64,000 nt of DNA from Nematostella vectensis. Its lineage: Eukaryota > Cnidaria > Anthozoa > Actiniaria > Edwardsiidae. The notes below the pieces were generated by a model. It was not told where the DNA came from. It saw nothing but the letters and a program-made list of their open reading frames with translations, and ran no database searches. A program made the translations under genes and the position numbers. Of this stretch, positions 27,601 to 38,930 are shown piece by piece; positions within the stretch are counted from its first letter, which is position 1; every line of letters starts with the position of its first letter. Location of the stretch: contig NC_064038.1 in the NCBI RefSeq assembly GCF_932526225.1, positions 13,934,647 through 13,998,646 of the forward strand. Direction: 5' to 3'.

Positions 27601-28030
27601 AGAGACACTCGGTCCGGCTTGCGTTGCGCATAAATGTCAGTTCGCACTATCGATTTAATTTGACCATAAATATTTTATTAATCTAACTAATGAAGACTAG
27701 GGTACTTGTAATCATGGCCTATTTGAGCAATTATTTGAAAGCCAAAATACTTTATCCCAAACAAACGCTTATCAATTAACAAAAATTGCAGTTAGAACAA
27801 CAGCGCTCACAGGTGAGGCTGTCGAGTGTGCTGTTGGCGCCAAGAGAAGTCCGCCACTCGGGAGACGCACTCTCCCTTCCCTGCTAGCAAACACGAGCAT
27901 TACGGCCACACGATTGGCAAGCCTCTCATCTTCAATTAGAGTAATTAAATATTAATATAGAGTGATTTGCTTACATGCTTTTTGATCCGGCATTGACACC
28001 TGACATAATTTTATTAGAAAATAGCACCAC
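18611..28030. other. AT-rich intergenic region, no gene recognised
   Basis: About 9.4 kb with no open frame that looks like a protein and no exon with convincing borders and family similarity. Minor structure: AAAAAGGTTA and ACATATAATTAT motifs repeated about 76 bases apart near 19609-19735; CTGGGTATAAAAC twice (near 20780 and 20857); short AGAAAGTCGGTA repeats near 23645. A TAAT-rich stretch at 27936-27962 sits about 170-195 bases upstream of the otp start and could bind homeodomain proteins. Long-range regulatory DNA of otp is plausible here but cannot be seen without comparing species. Confidence 0.6.
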
Positions 28031-28035
28031 CGTGC

Positions 28036-28065
28036 GCGCTGATTGGTCGAGCCGCCCGTGGATAT
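28036..28065 (+). promoter_or_regulatory. otp proximal promoter motif pair (CCAAT box + GTGGATAT)
   Basis: GCGCTGATTGG (28036-28046) contains an inverted CCAAT box of NF-Y type. It is followed after 11 bases by GTGGATAT (28058-28065). The start codon is 66 bases further on. The same two words occur in the same order just upstream of rx. No clear TATA box is seen. Confidence 0.5.
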
Positions 28066-28130
28066 TAATTCCGGGGCAATAAGCAGTTCTACAAAGAACA
28101 CCGAAATAGTGCAACGATCAGAAGGTTATT

Positions 28131-31100
28131 ATGGAGCTCTCGGGCGACACACACGGACCGAGAGGGAGCAGTATTGATTCTCATGAAGAAAATTCGACAA
28201 GTTCCTTGCTTGAGCTGGTGCCAAGCTTAGAACACTCCATCGTGGGAATACTTAATCATAATGGGGAAATCAATGAACACGATTCTGGTAGAGTAATTGA
28301 AGTTGCTAGGGTATCAAATCTTTGCCAGTTTTAACTTATCAACCATTAACCAGGACTTATAAAAATAAACGCTCTAATGATTTACACTGAAACTGGCTCT
28401 AATTGAAATCACTTCTCTTCCTTATACAGATAATTCAAAAGCAGTTAGCATTGACGGCAAGTCTTCTCCGGGTGACTTAAAGAAAAACCTGGACGATCAG
28501 GACGACGACAGAAAGTCCACGGACAGCCAGGCAGCCAAACAGAAGCGCCACCGAACGCGATTCACTCCCGCTCAATTGAACGAGCTCGAGCGATGTTTCG
28601 CCAGGACTCACTATCCGGATGTGTTCATGCGAGAAGAGCTGGCAGCGCGAATAGGACTCACGGAGTCCAGAGTGCAGGTATGAGACTATTCGGCAACCCG
28701 ATCTACTAAATGGGGAAAAATCACATTGATGGCTATCCGTTTAGCATAATGAAATTGAAGTAACGGTCCAGTTTATTGTGTGAGATGAGTCGCGGCGCAG
28801 GGAAAATTTCTGCTTTTTAACTTTATCCCGTTCATCACCTGTCAGCTTTGTAACTCTTTCGAATGGCTAGCTAATGTTAAAGTTCAGTATCTGATGCGGG
28901 AGAAATGATAAAATCGCTACGGCTGCCATCAACTCTTTCCGGTAGTAATGATGTATTTGTATACTAAAGTCTTTAATCGCTTTCACACCATATACGAGAA
29001 AGTTGTACAGATTTCGAGAAAGCGTCAACACTCTTAAGGGATGCTAAACACAGAATGTACGCACGAGTTTCACGCACTGGGATGGTCAACACTTTATTCT
29101 ATCAGTTGTAGCCGACAAGAGCCATCTTTGTGGCTTTAATTTGCGCTTTGTTTTGGAGGCGAGCGTGCCGGCAGCCCTCACGGAGACGGTTCGCTCTTCG
29201 CGCGTGCTGCTCAATCAGTTATAAATGACGCTTTTTTCTCTCTCAATGGGGCCCAACAAGTTGTCGTATTTATGGTTCTTAAAGTTACCGGAGTATTCTC
29301 TAAGGACCTGAATTGTCACGAACATCGGCCTTGCGGTTTTTTTTTGTATGTACACAATACGAGCTTATTAAAAACGTATTGAAAGAAATAAGCCGAAAAC
29401 GAAAATTCTAATTAGGTTTATCAATCAAAGAGCGAGCGTTACACTGAAGATAAACTACGCAAGCATCAGTACAAGTTATATTTCTAGCCCTCAAATCACC
29501 TCTAATAATCTCCTGGCTTCAACATAGCTATTATACATGAAACAGTACGATGTGATTGTGTACAGAAAGTTGTTTACTTGTGCTTCCGATAACTGCATAG
29601 CAGGCTTCGAGACCCATCTACTTGCCGTATGCAGCTAATTAATTGATGGCCAAACTGGACGATGATTTTACGAGCCATTAAGGCACTAGACTAGCCGTAT
29701 TATCTTGGGAGAGATACGAAGCCATAGAAGGGATGAAGCCTTTTCCTGAGTCACCTGCCATGCCGAGGGGGACTGCTTGACGATGAATGACTCAACATGC
29801 AATATTGACTCAAAACAGTTGAAAGTTCTCATTCTCACTCATACAATTTTCTCGGTCTTGTACTATTCTCGAGTGAGCGATAGAAAGGGGTAAAATACCC
29901 AGGTGTATTCTAGGATCAGTGACCAAATTACCTCTTAAATTGTTATTGGAATAATATTTACAGTGGTCCTGTTAAAAATCGCACTATTCGTACACAAAAA
30001 CCTTAAGTATTTGGACATGAAAAACACTGCAATTATTTTCCCTAGTAAATTAAAAGAAAAATTACAAGGAACAAAGTTGAAACGTGAGTTTCAGTATTTA
30101 TTTAATATGCAATACAAAAGGTTCTTGCAAAGTAGCCTGAGTCGCAGTAAATCAAAACATGCCACTAGAATGACTGATATCACTGAAGGCCGGAGAGAGA
30201 CCTAAACAAAGGACGTACCGATGTTTTTCACGTAATTAAAGTATGCCAGCAGAACTCCTAAGGCCTTTGTGTAATTACAATTTCATTTGGCGCTAGGTCC
30301 CTCTCATAAGATCGGTAGCAGCGAGTTTGCGGATTTACTAAGAAACCGACTAGCGTACTAAAGGGCCCGACAGCCCGCCTATTTACACAAGAAGAATGAC
30401 TTAAATAGCAGAGAATACTCCATTTCCCATAAACCCTTCTCTGTTTTCCAGTTACTGAGGCAAACCTAACATCTCTAGCTCAAAGTCTCTTCAACGTTAC
30501 CGTACAACCCCTTAAATTGATTACAGGTATAGTTTTAAAGAGTTCGATTCTTTAAAGGCAATTAAGATAATTTGAACGAATCGGCCGGGCGATAGGCTTT
30601 ACGATACTTGTATTGTTTAAGCAAGTCGGTGTGATTAGCCAGGACAAAGAGAACCTTCTGAGCCTTCTAAAAGTTATTTGGGTCTTTAGAGGGGCGAGAA
30701 GTCAGCAACAAGACAAAGAGGGCAGTGGGAGTAGTCGAAAGTTGTCGTGTTGTTACTTCCCATATGGACATTGTACTTAGCCGAAAGACGGAGCTAAGAT
30801 AGGTATTTTTCATATTGAAGACTTTTTGCTATAAGTGCTATTTTAATCTCTCTTGTCGGTTGAATCGGATCACGGACTTAAAAACATTTAAATACTTAAC
30901 GATCAAAATGTATTTTCCTTCTCTTTAGTAACTTTGTACTTTTAATCTGATCCTCAAACAGAGAAAAGTGTTCATGGGAAAAAGCGCGCGAAAAATGACG
31001 ATTTGTGTACTGTTGACAAGCGCGTTGGTATTATTCGATCCATTCAAAGCCTAATGCGCGAGGGCTGAAAAAAAACCCTCAGGATATTCTCGTGGATGAC

Positions 31101-34100
31101 AACATTTACGACACAACAATCAATGCACACAGCAGCTATTTTGCCATGCCCTTAAATTAGATTTTAAACTTAAAGGAAATAAGAAGGTATCGGTTTTTAA
31201 TTTGTATTTGACAAGTCGATGCGCTCGAGACGTGTTTCAAACGTCATGTCGAAAGGCGGTGCGAACAGACAATTTTCAACGGTTTTCATCGATTTTTCAA
31301 ACGATACCGACAAGCTTAGAAGCAAATCTCAAGTCAGGGGTAATCTCGCGGGCGTATCACATGCCAGTGTTTTTCTTTAGAAAGACTTCGCTCCATTTAG
31401 AAGCGCGCGGTCGGTTGCCTCGGGTCATGGCAAATTCCGGTTGAGAAGTTTTGTGCATTAGTAGCCCAAGTACAAACAGACTGATTACTAGTACTCACTG
31501 TTGCTCTATGGTCCCTCATTAGGCAAGTCTTTAGTGTGGCTACTTGAGAAAGTTATTAAATCGTCAATATTGTTATGACTTTGGTGGCGAATTACTGAGA
31601 ACAGATTTTTCATAGCTCGCATCACTCCCCTACGTAATCTCATGCTAAACAATTTGATGACTCAACAAGGAAAAATGAAATTCTATGTTTGGCTTAGTGA
31701 AGATAAGTGTGCAATCACAGTACAATGTAGAATAAATATCAAATCGATATCTGTAGATAAAAAGATTGGTGATGGGTAGTTATCGAAAAAAGCGTTATTT
31801 CTAGATTTTTATTACACCAAGGACATGCAAAGCCGCGTCAACAGGGACATCTTATGATTTGTTTTCCCTTTTTACATTTTCTCACAAAAGAAAATAATAA
31901 AAAACAGTAAACTACTTTGAGCAGATAGGTTTGGCTCCAAGCATCTACTTGAAATAGCTATTTTACAAAATTATAATTAGTTAAAACAAAATCATAGAAG
32001 CGAATCAAGTAAATATGGGTCTAGACAATAATGTTGTAGAAACGTGCTTTTATTGAATAGCGCTGATTTGTTATTATAGGTTTTGTATACATTATTATTT
32101 GAACAACTACTATTCTACGTCCTACGAATGCCAGTGATCAAAAACGTAACCTACATATACACAAAGAGAGGGAAATTCAGGATAAACATACAAAATATTG
32201 TTGTCAGTGTGGGTCCACGTTGAAGGGCATGTCGCGTGTCCCTGCTACCCACAAAGCAGGAGCATCTGGTTTCTAATCAACAACTTTGATTGAATTAGAA
32301 AAGTTACTAGGGATTTGTACAGAATATTCGGAAGGACAATCTGAAGAATTTCAATCGAACAGTTTCACGACGGGAGGGATGTAATTTCTCATTGTTCAAG
32401 GTCAATATGTGGGAGGAGACCAGACTCAGATATGTATCCAAAGTTTCTGAGTGAAAAAAATCATAGCCTTATAGCCTTGGGTCACAAGCCATCTGGGGGG
32501 CTATTGAATTCCACGCTTGTCGTTCCCCGAATTTGAAAAGGGTCGGTAAGGTAAGGTAGTATCAAAAGGCGGGTACCAGTTTCAAATTGCGTCCCGCCGA
32601 GATCCTGCAACCCGTGTTAAACCCCATCTTCACAGCGCGACAGAACAAGGAAATTGACTTCATTTCCTTCTTTTACTGAGCGTAAAATTGAGTTTCCGGG
32701 TTCGATTAAGGTCCAGTGGTTTCCATACATTGAAAATCGATGGTAAAAGCGGTACCTTAACTACTACAGGTGATAGTTATTATTGTTATTGTCCCACGGC
32801 TGTAAAAGTAACAGATTGTATGGGTTGAGCATGGCGTTGAAGGCTTTCTACGTATTAACAAAGTTGAACAAACAACTTTTGTAACTATTTTAGGTATGAG
32901 TGTTAGGCAATCACATCAAGCACTTAAAACTGCCAGATGTGTGTTATCAAATGGCATAGTAAAAAGTATGGATACTATTTGAGAAAAATGTAGAATCAAA
33001 GTCAGTCATTCCTTATGGAGCCTCAAGACAAACTTCGATATCCTGTAGTAGTAATATTACTCTTTATGATACATCACATCTACCAAGTTAGTGCTTGTGT
33101 GAAGATAGGACAAACGGATCAAATATGTACAAAATCAGGCAAAAAAAATACAAATCAAGGGACTTTTACAAGTTCAAACGAGGGTAATAATTGTTGACGA
33201 CAATAAAACTATGATTATTCCCATTAAAGACACTAAAGATATATCAGGATGCAAACAATTAATATCGGAACTGCAATCACATATTTTCAAAAAAACAATT
33301 TATGGAACGCAGCAAGAGTCGCTTTTGCTCTTAGCCGACGATAGGGCTGAAAACAGAGATTTCGCTCAGGCACGAATTCTAATAAAATTTCCCTTTAAAT
33401 CAAATATAAAAACCTAGCCAGTTGAAATGCCTTGTTAGTAAGAGTTAAGATAAAACACAGGAGGGTTCCTGAATGTCAGAAAACAGACCATTAAATTCGA
33501 GTTGGACAAGACATAATAAAATAAAAACAGCATTTAAAACGCTGAATGCTTTAGGGTGGTTTTTTCTCTTTAAGCTAAAGCTGACACAAACAGCAGGATA
33601 AGAGGTGTGGGGTAAGGAGTTTGTTGACGATAGCCATTTGTTTCACCGTTCCCAAGCAGGGTTGAAGTCGAAAAAAAGATGAAAGGAGGTAATTCTTCCG
33701 GCCCCCTCGAACTAATTGTCCTCATGTGGTCATTTAAAGCTCATTTGAGCTCAAGGGCATCCAAACAGCTCATGTTTGGAAGAGCAACAAAAAGAAGAAT
33801 GCCTGGAGGAGATGAGATATTACGTAGCGCCTGGATTTGATGAAAAACGCGAGAAAACACTTTCGAAATCGGAAATTAGCTATCTAAAGTGCCTGCCCTG
33901 TTCTTATTGCCTCAGTTGGATAGTGTATTGTGTTTTCTTGCCAAGTCTACAAGCATTTGCAATTTTAATTACATTTCAAGAGTTATGAGTGAAACCGATA
34001 TTTCGTGATCCAATTTACGGGAAAGAGCATCGGCTAGGCACTTTCAAGTACCGATAAAATTAGCAACCCATCCTTAGATATTTTACCCCTATTAGCGGTA

Positions 34101-36735
34101 TCATTACCGTATTGTGCGACTAACATCGGAGCAGGCTCACATAGCCAGCGTCAATTCCAAGATCTCTAAGACTTTCGTACACGACGCTATATACAATCTT
34201 TCCGACACGTTTGTCAGAGAGGTTAATTAAAAATCTTTAGCCTTGTATTTGATCAGCTTCAAAGCTATCCTTTGCCCCTATGTTGCTTCCTTTGCAAAGA
34301 AAACATTATCACGGAACAAAGTGTTGTTATTTCCTTGCAATCGTAAATTCAAACTCGAATTTATTTCGCAGTTCACAACTACGGTTGCTATCCGTGTCGC
34401 ATATTAGTCATATATATTTTTCTCGGATACACTCTATTCTACACTCCAAGTATCTCAATTGAAATTCTTAATGAAAAAGTTAAAATAAATAACACAGCTA
34501 CTAAAAAAACAAAGAAAATATTTGCATTTGAAGCGGCTTATTATAAGGCTTATTTAATTCTGTGATATTCAATATTTCTCTCACGGACCGAACTAGGCTT
34601 GCTTTGTATAAGCGATGTGCCTTTTTGTATGTATACACTGAATGAGATTGCGTTCTTTCAAGGAGTTGTGTGTGGCGCTGTTGGAGCTTAGTATGATGCT
34701 GGCATACTTTCGGCTCTGAGTAGAAAGGCTTTTAGAACGTAATACTGTCATAGGATTTGGCAGTTTTTTTTTTCAAAGTAGTGGAGAGATTATGCAGTTA
34801 TCACAACATATTATCAGATTAACAAAGGAATTGATAACGAAAAGCTCTTTCAATAATTCAATTGTTCTCCTTCCTGAGAACATCAGTTTTTAAATGTTAT
34901 CATGTGCTAAAAAAACATTAATGAATTCTATCGAAGTAGGAAAAAAAATAAGCCAATCCATTTGTGCATAATACGCCTGGAAAGCGTAAACCTTGAAGTG
35001 ATAAATAGGATAATGCAAGCTTTATCACTTATCTCTGGTTAGCATTATCACAACGAATAAAATGTAGGATTTAAAAAAAAAAAGGTACAAGCGATAAAAC
35101 CAAACTATCAAACCAAATTTTCTACGAGGTTAGGGTTCCTTCTTAATCCTTAGCTAAGAAAAAAAAAACAAATAACGCATCAAAAGGCTTGCCGATGGTA
35201 CTCCAAGGAAGCGAGCGACACTTCAAGTAGTTAATTGGACGCCAATTTGGCCGACTTATTTGCATTGATGGTCATTCAAGCAGGCTCTCAGATGAACAAT
35301 TAATAAGTATACACGACAAACTTCCCCTCGTTCGGTCAGCTCTTTGTTTATTCTGTCATCATATATCCCCCTTCCTGAAAAGCATTTGAACGAGTCAAAG
35401 TTTTGACGGTGTTTAACAGACACGAGTACAGCCCAAAGTGCTTCTCATTGAAACAAAACAATTGATACTAATTTAATTGATTCAAATATCGTCTTATTTC
35501 GCCTTAATTTCTGTTAAAAAGAAGTTAAGTGGAATTAATTGTGATTAACAATATCTATTTTAGAAATTAAATTTGGGTAAAGTGATATGAAAAGACACAC
35601 TCAAAGAAATGAACAAACTTGAGAAAAAATATTTTGTTTTGTTAAATGAGTGTTATATGAATAACAAACCAATTTATAAGGAAGCCTTTTATAAATGAGT
35701 GTGGCCTCTTTCCCAATACATATGGGGGCAAAATGACTATTCCATCTCTTAACGACTTGGACAGCACGAATGTCATCTAGTTACTGCCGTGTATCCCAAA
35801 GCCTTTGGATATCAAACTGGCCGTATCCAATGAATAAAGACACTCAAGGCGGGATTAAAGTAGAAATCAAAATAGCAAGGCTCTAGTGTAAGAAAAAATA
35901 GGAACGGTTCGATAGCAGAGGCGTAGCCAGGATTTTAAACAGGAGGGGTCCCAAAAGGCCCTCTCAAGGCATCTTCTCCTATATTTTAGATAATGTCTTT
36001 TACATTTACTGTATTTTTGGCTGTTAGAAGAGGGTGGGGGAGGGGGGGGGAGGCGGCCCCCTAGGCCCCTCCCCTTGCTACTACGCCCCGCATAAATGGG
36101 GATATTTTCTTATGATTTGCTCATAATGTTAAAAAACTACGCGATCTACTTTAAATTGAGGCTAATTACATTGTTCTGTGACCAGGTTTGGGCTAATACC
36201 ATTGTTCTGTCCTCAGGTTTGGTTCCAGAACCGCCGCGCCAAGTGGAAGAAGCGTAAGAAGACCGCGTCCATTTTGCGTCCGCCCGCACCCATTCTGCCA
36301 TCCCACATGGCACAGGGTTACAACGCCGGCCCGATTGGTGACACTCTCTGCACATTCCACAACGATCACCGCTGGCCACCTACGGTCACGGCCACCATGC
36401 CGACAATGGCTCCAGGCCCCTCTCCATCACTGCCCCTGTCGCCCCCACATCACCCGTTCACGCAGGCGCACGAGGTTTTACAGCAATCCTACCCACTCCA
36501 GTCCCCCCTTCAGCGCTCTCACCTTTCAATGGCTATCCAGCAGCAGAGCAGTCAGCAATCGCAGCAGAACTACCAACAGCCGTACGTGTCGAGAGAAATG
36601 ACCATATCCTCGTCGCCCACGCTCCAGGACATCCAGTGCAACATCAACGGCGGTGAGCAATGGCGGGGGACAAGCATCGCGAGCTTGCGCAGAAAAGCAC
36701 TCGAGCACCAGGCCACGCTCGTGTACAGCAGATAG
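28131..36735 (+). CDS. otp: Orthopedia homeodomain transcription factor
   Basis: Three exons, 28131-28287, 28430-28677 and 36217-36735, give 307 residues. An eh1-like HSIVGILN (residues 35-42) is a probable Groucho-binding repressor motif. The homeodomain spans about 90-149; [19 protein letters not shown] and [17 protein letters not shown] are diagnostic of Otp, and residue 50 is Gln. The tail has Pro- and Gln-rich parts and ends with an OAR motif ([13 protein letters not shown], 287-299). Otp is a nuclear DNA-binding factor that specifies neurosecretory and hypothalamic neurons in bilaterians; the role here is inferred. Intron 2 (7.5 kb) cuts the homeodomain between residues 46 and 47, as in rx and hbn. 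Its acceptor is tandemly duplicated, and only the second copy is in frame. The start is the first ATG of the frame, and downstream splicing phases agree. Confidence 0.93.
28678..36216 (+). other. otp intron 2
   Basis: A 7.5-kb intron with no recognised gene on either strand; its short open frames look random. It is mostly AT-rich single-copy sequence with a small inverted-repeat element at its end (35916-36091) and a G-rich run near 36036-36052. The final 56 bases hold two copies of the 3' splice site. Its size beside a 142-bp first intron suggests it could house enhancers, but nothing in the bases proves this. Confidence 0.7.
35916..36091. mobile_element. MITE-like element, GGCGTAGCCAGG family
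   Basis: The left end CAGAGGCGTAGCCAGGA and the following sequence (AACAGGAGGGG, CCCAAAAGGCCCT, TATTTTAGATAAT) match the reverse complement of the element at 59477-59635. The right end, CCCTTGCTACTACGCCCC near 36074-36090, is a degenerate inverted copy of the left terminus. About 175 bp, non-coding, with no clear target-site duplication. It lies about 125 bases before the third otp exon. Confidence 0.65.
36161..36222 (+). repeat. 31-bp tandem duplication of the otp 3' splice site
   Basis: Bases 36161-36191 and 36192-36222 are two 31-bp copies (26/31 identical); each has ATTGTTCTGT, then CAG, then GTTTGG. The second copy supplies the working acceptor (AG at 36215-36216), which gives VWFQNRR in frame. 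The first offers a decoy AG at 36184-36185; because 31 is not a multiple of 3, its use would shift the frame and destroy helix 3 of the homeodomain. Confidence 0.88.
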
Positions 36736-36993
36736 AGGCAAACCTAGGGGAGGGATGGGACAGGCATTAAGCAGGGGAACGAGGGTGTAGAAAGGCACTC
36801 AAACAAACCGAGAAGGGAGAATGGGAAGCGTCAAGAGTGGGTGGGACTCTTTATACGGCGGTTTATCCCATAGCATAACTTTCATAGGATAAAGAATACT
36901 TCCAGCACGAAGACATTTACGAGATAAATTATGTAGGAAAGTAGGGTGGGGGTAGGGGGCGGGGATGGCAAGCATGTCCGTGCTAGAGGTGGA

Positions 36994-37125
36994 TTTCCAG
37001 TATTGTTTCATACATTTTACAGTGTATTTCCAGTATTTTTTCATACATTATACAGTATGTTTCCAGTATTGTTTCATACATCATACAGTGTATTTCCAGT
37101 ATTGTTTCATAAATCATACATCTAC
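36994..37125. repeat. 33-bp tandem repeat downstream of otp
   Basis: Four copies start with TTTCCAGTATT at 36994, 37027, 37060 and 37093, an exact 33-bp period. Each contains TTTCATACAT-type sequence and all but the last end in ACAGT(G/A)T. It probably lies in the otp 3' UTR. Open frames across it are a consequence of the 11-codon period. Confidence 0.9.
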
Positions 37126-37682
37126 TCTGTCGATATTAGAGTGCATGGCCTTGTTTACTGGCATTTGTCATATTGACTCACAATACCAGAGGCTTGAGTT
37201 TTATAGCAAGATAAACAACAATGCAAATAAGAACTTTTTAACTAGCGGAAAAGAAAACCTATTGAGGCTAAAACGTTAACGATTACTTAAGTTCCGGCTA
37301 TTTTAAGCTTTTCTTTTTTCTGGAAACGCATCAAAGTTTATCCTATTACTTTTATCTATCATGTCAATTTGTTATGCCTACCTTTATAGCTTGCCAGCGC
37401 TCAGGAAAAGAAAAATCGAGGTTTAAAGTATTATGCCCACAATCGCAATTTTTGCCGATGGAATACCTTGCATTGCATCGCCCACATGGTTCAACTTTCG
37501 CGATTCTAAAGTATTTTCTTATCGTTGTTTTAGGTGTTTCAACCAGAGGGCTATGGACTCGATTCTGACCCCCTGCAGCGGCGGCAAGCCCTGGATTTAA
37601 GTAAAATACTCATAGATGGCTATAAATATCATAAACCAATTCAATTGATTTATCTGTAATATAGCGAAGCGAATTGTACAAT

Positions 37683-37794
37683 GCGTTATTCCAGAAAAAT
37701 ATCCCTAAACTTCTGCCGTATGGATGGCACAAACGAAGTAGTATCCACTTGGCCAAACATAGAAGCACGGAAGGATATTTTTCTGTAAATACGC
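37683..37794. mobile_element. Short foldback/MITE-like element
   Basis: Inverted repeats of 22 bases (19 matching) end the element: 37683-37704 and 37773-37794. Both contain a perfect 13-base core, CAGAAAAATATCC and its reverse complement. The 68-base interior is not coding. No target duplication was identified. Confidence 0.6.
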
Positions 37795-37965
37795 TATATT
37801 TGTAAACTGGTCAAAAATTGTTTATAAAACCGGTTTGGAAAGTTGATAGGCTCGGGGTATTTAACATACAAGGGTAAAATACTGTAAAAATAACAGTTAA
37901 GCCAATTGTCCAATAACAATTTGCAAAGTTTTGTTTGCATCTTCTACTGTGACTTAGGGAGTAAA

Positions 37966-38130
37966 CGGACATTGTCCGGTAATTGGCTCAGTGCGAGACA
38001 ATTATGCAAAAGACCAAAATAAAGAGTTACTCATTGTTTGTGATTACATTACCGGACAATGTCCGGTAATCTACTGTCGTCCGGTCCAGTGCTTAAGGTC
38101 AAGGTAAAGAGTTCTTCATTGTTTGTATGT
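37966..38130. repeat. Near-palindromic GTCCGGTAAT repeats
   Basis: At 38048-38070 a 23-base near-perfect palindrome is built from ATTACCGGAC and GTCCGGTAAT. The same GTCCGGTAAT word follows CGGACATT at 37974-37983, and AAAGAGTT-N-TCATTGTTTGT occurs at 38021 and 38106, so two imperfect units of about 85-87 bases lie in tandem. A transposon remnant is likely. Confidence 0.55.
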
Positions 38131-38751
38131 ATATTTCCATGAGAGCGGATAAAAATGATAATGAAAATATCGCTGGCTAGAAATCCAAGCGATATATGCA
38201 TGGCCTTTTTTTCATGGGTCAGTTAAAAACAGAGACAACCAATTAGAAAATTGTAGAGGTTTAGATCATTCGAGTTCGGAATTTATTTATTATTTTAGTT
38301 TCTAGATAATCCCATTAAAATCATTACGAACTCTTAACAGAGTCAAAGAATGAATAGCGACAAGACGTTTTCTCTTTAAGAAAGAAAAAACCCGCCATAT
38401 GTTAAAAGATGCTCCTGACAAAACGGTTGTAACGAAGGAAAAAAACAACATGAAAACCAAATTCATCGCTAGTATAGTTATCAAACAGTTTAGAATATGT
38501 TATTTATTATTTGTTTGTACATTACCTTTATCAAGACGAAGTATAAATATTCGTTGGCTCTATTAAAAACAAAAAATTGAACACCTCTGGAATTATCTTA
38601 TATGCACCCACGAATCAGACCAGTCGTCATATGATTAGTGCCAGACCTGGGAATCACAAAAGATATCCATAAAGTGTGCTAAGCAACATAACCAAGGGCC
38701 TAACCAAAACAGAAGAGAGGTCTTTGGTCGTCATTTTTTGTCGCAAAAAGT

Positions 38752-38930
38752 TGGGGATGCTTAAAGGCGTGGGGGATGTGCAAGGGCGTGTTGGGGATGT
38801 GTAAAGGCGTGTTGGGGATGTGTAAAGGCGTGTGCGGGATGTGTAAAAGCGTGTTGGGATGTGTAAAAGCGTGTGGGGATGTGTAAAGGCGTGTGCGGGA
38901 TGTGTAAAAGCGTGTAAAGCGTGTCTTTAA
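38752..38930. repeat. ~22-bp GT-rich minisatellite
   Basis: About eight degenerate units of the form TGGGGATGTGTAAAGGCGTG, 20-22 bp each, ending in a partial AAAGCGTGT unit. It is not coding. Confidence 0.88.

Noticed and set aside
33015-33197. 60-codon frame with a hydrophobic start resembling a signal peptide, inside otp intron 2
   Set aside because: Too short, without similarity to a known secreted protein family; left as intron.
36178-36216. Upstream extension of the third otp exon from the first acceptor-like AG
   Set aside because: Using the AG at 36184-36185 puts the homeodomain out of frame; only the acceptor at 36215-36216 joins to the second exon.
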